10,214 bases of DNA, taken from NCBI GenBank assembly GCA_024643595.1, contig JAHEMS010000092.1, positions 1-10,214 of the forward strand, written 5' to 3'. Source of the DNA: Bacteroidota bacterium (GTDB lineage: Bacteria; Bacteroidota; Bacteroidia; Cytophagales; Cyclobacteriaceae). Both the position numbers and the translations under genes were made by a program. This document shows, piece by piece, positions 7,457 through 10,214 of this stretch (positions are counted from its first letter, which is position 1; each line of letters begins with the position of its first letter). A model generated the notes under the pieces. That model saw only the letters and a list, made by a program, of their open reading frames with translations. It did no database searches and had not been told where the DNA came from.

Positions 7457-7551
7457 TCAAACACGCGAGGGCTCTTGCTTTCATTTCTATTTGATTACAG
7501 CTATCGATCTCTTCGTTTATGTAACTATCCGGCTGTCCCCCCCACAAAATG
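7457..7551. other. Convergent intergenic gap, no clear terminator
   Basis: This gap of 95 bp lies between two convergent stop codons. It contains the palindrome TTGATCAA at the end of the glycosidase gene (7452-7459) and a run of seven C (7537-7543). I see no long GC-rich stem followed by a T-run on either strand, so how transcription ends here is not visible. Confidence 0.4.
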
Positions 7552-9231
7552 TTATTTTCCATACCCGGGTCCTTTTATAAACCTTCCCGGTTTTGCATGG
7601 GTATGGTTTCCATTTTTTAAAACCTGAATTCCATTCACAAATACATTTTCTACACCTGTGGCATATTGATGAGGTTCATCAAAAGAAGAATGATCCGTAA
7701 CTATGTCGGGATCGAATACCACGACATCGGCATAATTTCCTACTTTCAATTCGCCACGCTTAAGCAATTTTAAATTGGTAGCCGGTAATTTGGATAACTG
7801 GTAAACAGCTTGTTGCAAAGGCAATATTTTTTCATCTCTGGAATAATGTCCAATTACCCTTGCAAAGTTACCATAGGCCCTTGGATGTGCATTTGATTTT
7901 AGAAAGACACCCTCTGCGGAATAGCTGGCTTCATCTGAACCAAAACTTATCCAGGGTAATGCCAATTGTTTTTTTACATTTTCTTCATTCATTAAGAAGT
8001 AAGCCGCACCAACTCTTGTACTGTCTTGCACAATCAAATCCATGGCCGTCTCTTCAGGAGATGTTCCTCTGATTTTTGAAACTTCTGCCAACGTTTTGCC
8101 TGTGTATTTTTTTAACGAATCTTGCTTAAACGCTAGAAGCAAAACTTTATCTGGAGTGCCAGCTCCATAATATAAATTTTCCCAATCACTGGCATCGGTG
8201 TTCATCGCAATTTTCATTTGCGCCCTTATTGCCGGATCTTGCAAACGGTACCAAAGTTTATCAAAACCGCCATCTTGCAAGGTAGGCGGAAAAGAAGCTG
8301 TTAATCCCGTTGCTCCTGCCAGATAAGTATACATATCGGCAGTTATATTCAACCCTGAAACTCTCGCTTCCTCAACTTGTTTTATCACCGCGTCCATCTT
8401 ATTCCAATTGTTTTTACCGGCTGCTTTGAGATGATATATTTCCGCAGGGATATTCGCTTCTTTTGCAATGTTTATCAATTCATCTACTGCTTCATTTAAT
8501 TTGTTTCCTTCGCTACGCACATGTGATATATACATGCCACCGTACCGGGAGGCTTCCTTGCAGAGAGCAATCAGCTCATTGGTGTTGGCAAAATTATCTG
8601 GCGGGTAAATAAGTGACGAGCCTACGCCCATGGCCCCTTCCTGCATGGCTTGTTTAACCAGCATTTTCATACTGTCTAATTCGGTAGGCGTGGCTACTCT
8701 ATTGTCTTTACCTACAACATATTCACGAATGGTTCCTGCCCCAATAAAAGAAGCAATATTGCATGAGACTCCTTTCTTTTCTAAAAAGTTTAAATACTCT
8801 CCCAGCGTATTCCAGGTTACCTGATATTTAATATCTGACTGTCCATTCTGCAATTCCGCTTTCATATTCGCATTGAGCGGCCCCATACTTGTGCCTTCTC
8901 CCATAACTTCCAACGTTACCCCTTGCCTGATATCACTCTGTGAGTTGCCATCTTCTATTAATGACTCAACAGCCCAACTCAGCATATTAATAAAACCTGG
9001 AGTAACAGCTTTGCCTTTGGCGTCAATTTCATTTTCTGAAGAGGCGTCTTTTAAGTCGCCAATAAAAGCAATGGTGTCAGCCTGGATGGCTATGTCAGCT
9101 TGAAAAGGATCTCCTCCGTTTCCATTATAAATTGTTCCATGGCGGATAATCGTATCAAAATTGTTTTTTGAATTTGTATTACAGGCCGTGATAATAAATG
9201 CCGTCAGCAATAATTGCGATAATTTTTTCAT
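7552..9231 (-). CDS. N-acyl-D-amino-acid deacylase-like amidohydrolase, lipoprotein, atypical metal site
   Basis: This 559-aa protein belongs to the D-aminoacylase branch of the amidohydrolase superfamily, which removes the acyl group from N-acyl-D-amino acids. A lipoprotein signal ends in ITAC (C17). The N-terminal beta-domain starts at FDTIIRHGTIYNGNG (25-39), the barrel follows from VTPGF (76-80), and the beta-domain closes with GNYADVVVFDPD (498-509). Expected residues that remain are H237 (ISHVRSEG), H267 (IYHLKAAG) and D433 (FGSDEAS). The usual HxH after 'PGFID' is absent: the segment reads FINMLSW, with L84 and W86 in those places. The zinc-binding Cys position (GNCG in classic enzymes) is E112 in MGEGTS. 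The fold assignment is firm, but the reaction is uncertain; it may be a related amidase or dipeptidase. I chose the ATG at 9231 over a TTG three codons upstream. The gene ends 95 bp from the convergent glycosidase gene. Confidence 0.87.
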   Translation of the reverse strand: MKKLSQLLLTAFIITACNTNSKNNFDTIIRHGTIYNGNGGDPFQADIAIQADTIAFIGDLKDASSENEIDAKGKAVTPGFINMLSWAVESLIEDGNSQSDIRQGVTLEVMGEGTSMGPLNANMKAELQNGQSDIKYQVTWNTLGEYLNFLEKKGVSCNIASFIGAGTIREYVVGKDNRVATPTELDSMKMLVKQAMQEGAMGVGSSLIYPPDNFANTNELIALCKEASRYGGMYISHVRSEGNKLNEAVDELINIAKEANIPAEIYHLKAAGKNNWNKMDAVIKQVEEARVSGLNITADMYTYLAGATGLTASFPPTLQDGGFDKLWYRLQDPAIRAQMKIAMNTDASDWENLYYGAGTPDKVLLLAFKQDSLKKYTGKTLAEVSKIRGTSPEETAMDLIVQDSTRVGAAYFLMNEENVKKQLALPWISFGSDEASYSAEGVFLKSNAHPRAYGNFARVIGHYSRDEKILPLQQAVYQLSKLPATNLKLLKRGELKVGNYADVVVFDPDIVTDHSSFDEPHQYATGVENVFVNGIQVLKNGNHTHAKPGRFIKGPGYGK

Positions 9232-9425
9232 AGAAGGCAATTCATTCCTCTTAATTCATGATTTGAAAATGGAATTTAATGATTTTTATAATCTAAAATA
9301 ATTGAAAACAGATCTGGAATTGGATAGGCAGACATCACACCCAATAAACATCTACCCGAAATACATGAAAAATAGGCACAACTTCCTCACGAATAAAATC
9401 CGTATTTTTATATAGGCTAAATCAG
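9232..9425. promoter_or_regulatory. Divergent intergenic region between the deacylase-like and acyl-CoA dehydrogenase genes
   Basis: These 194 bp must hold the promoters of both divergent genes. On the minus strand TATTTTAG (9300 to 9293) differs from TAnnTTTG at one base and lies about 62 bp before the ATG at 9231. On the plus strand TATTTTTA at 9403-9410 also differs at one base and lies 15 bp before the ATG at 9426. Neither has a TTG at the right distance. The middle is A/T-rich with no convincing operator or riboswitch structure. Confidence 0.3.
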
Positions 9426-10214
9426 ATGCTCATGCTACAATCACCCGTATTTATAAAGAACCCCGACTTATTTGTTTTTCTCCCTCTACTATACACCGTT
9501 TGGTCAGATGCCGTTCTAATACCCAGTGAGATTTCCACGTTGAAGGGATTGATAGAAAGTCAGACCTGGTTGAAAGAAGAAGAACGTTCTTTTCTATTAG
9601 AACAAATCAATCCTTCCACCCCACCCTCACCCGATGAATTGATTGCGTGGCGTGAAGAAATTACGAAAGTGACCAATGGTGCAACCGGTAACAGTCTTGT
9701 TGAGTTAGGAATAAAACTGGCTGCCTTACACGGGGATGGCACCATGAGTTCCATACTGGAAAAAGAAAAATCATCGCTCGCTAAAATAGAAACCACATTG
9801 GGGCTCATCAGCCATGAAGCAGCCTTCAGCTTTCAATCCACACATGACACGATAACTTCCACTCAAGCTACCCGAAAGAATTTTGAAGTTGTTGAAATGA
9901 CAAAGCTACTCGATGGTGACCAATCTGAAATCATCCGTAAAGTTAAGACGCTACTGGCTGATCCGGAGTTTGAATACATTGGCCCCGGAGATCTCTATCT
10001 GTATCGCACGAAAGTGTTGCAATGGTGTAAGTTTCTTGCCGAGCAGGGATATGGCAACATTGCTTATCCAAAGGCATATGGAGGTAAAGATGACATGGCA
10101 GCCTACTTCGCCATCATGGAAACACTCAGCTATCACGACCTGAGCATGGTGATCAAATTTGGTGTGCAGTTTGGTTTATGGGGCATGAGTGTCTATTTCC
10201 TGGGCACAGAGAAA
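9426..10214 (+). CDS. Acyl-CoA dehydrogenase/oxidase-like flavoprotein, 5' part (runs off the window)
   Basis: The first 263 codons are present and the frame is open to the last base, so the C-terminal flavin-binding core is missing. Residues about 15-170 form a charged, mostly helical N-terminal extension (NPDLFVFLPLLYTVWSDAVL at 12-31) of the kind seen in long acyl-CoA dehydrogenases and acyl-CoA oxidases. From about 170 the acyl-CoA dehydrogenase N-terminal helical domain begins, with FLAEQGYGNIAYPKAYGG (203-220), METLSYHDLS (231-240) and KFGVQFGLWGMSVYFLGTEK (244-263), close to the acyl-CoA oxidase 'FGVQFGLxG...LGTE' pattern. It would introduce a trans-2 double bond into an acyl-CoA during beta-oxidation, with FAD, in the cytosol. 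There is no signal peptide. The start could be ATG 9426 or ATG 9432; an in-frame TGA at 9366-9368 rules out a much earlier start. Dehydrogenase and oxidase cannot be separated from this fragment. Confidence 0.85.
   Translation, partial: MLMLQSPVFIKNPDLFVFLPLLYTVWSDAVLIPSEISTLKGLIESQTWLKEEERSFLLEQINPSTPPSPDELIAWREEITKVTNGATGNSLVELGIKLAALHGDGTMSSILEKEKSSLAKIETTLGLISHEAAFSFQSTHDTITSTQATRKNFEVVEMTKLLDGDQSEIIRKVKTLLADPEFEYIGPGDLYLYRTKVLQWCKFLAEQGYGNIAYPKAYGGKDDMAAYFAIMETLSYHDLSMVIKFGVQFGLWGMSVYFLGTEK

Noticed and set aside
7537..7543. Run of seven C in the convergent gap, considered as a phase-variation tract
   Set aside because: It lies outside any coding region or promoter and is too short to suggest slippage control.
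9560..9808. 82-codon minus-strand open frame
   Set aside because: It is antisense to the acyl-CoA dehydrogenase reading frame, which is continuous and recognisable there.
1..10214. CRISPR array, tRNA/rRNA genes, transposase, integrase, toxin-antitoxin or phage-defence genes
   Set aside because: I looked on both strands and saw no repeats with regular spacing, no RNA gene features and no proteins of these types.

Overview
The window looks like a chromosomal piece from a Bacteroidota bacterium, probably of the Cytophagales/Chitinophagales type. The evidence is moderate GC with A/T-rich spacers, start codons with no convincing Shine-Dalgarno sequence, a textbook Bacteroidota promoter (TTG, 18 bp, TAnnTTTG) upstream of one gene and a second perfect TAnnTTTGC box. 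Exported enzymes here carry either a short Sec or lipoprotein signal or, in one case, a twin-arginine lipoprotein signal. I cannot name a species. Nothing points to a plasmid, phage, IS element, CRISPR array, tRNA or rRNA.

Layout. Positions 10-1160 (+) hold three small genes: a 156-aa conserved-looking hypothetical with Cys/His-rich stretches, a 129-aa secreted hypothetical and a 63-aa single-pass membrane protein. Positions 1167-2447 (-) encode an M24 (aminopeptidase P/prolidase-like) metallopeptidase with a Tat-lipoprotein signal, ending 6 bp from the end of the small membrane protein gene. A divergent promoter region of about 190 bp separates it from an M28 peptidase of the glutamate carboxypeptidase II architecture (2639-4870, +). 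Next comes an 803-aa lipoprotein with a six-hairpin (alpha/alpha)6 glycosidase-like fold (5045-7456, +). Convergent to it lies an N-acyl-D-amino-acid deacylase-like amidohydrolase lipoprotein (7552-9231, -). A 194-bp divergent spacer leads to the 5' part of a large acyl-CoA dehydrogenase/oxidase-like gene (9426 onward, +), which runs off the right edge.

The four central genes encode exported hydrolases: two metallopeptidases, one probable glycosidase and one amidohydrolase of the D-aminoacylase family. Their strands alternate, so they are not one operon, but together they suggest envelope-level scavenging of peptides, N-acylated amino acids and glycans. No transporter, SusC/D pair or regulator is present, so a shared pathway is only an inference. 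The acyl-CoA dehydrogenase is cytosolic and probably unrelated.

No gene-free stretch exceeds 300 bases. I found no clearly novel system. The best leads are the amidohydrolase that has lost the HxH metal motif of its superfamily, the GCPII-like peptidase whose glutamate-recognition residues are replaced, and the uncharacterised Cys/His protein at the left edge.
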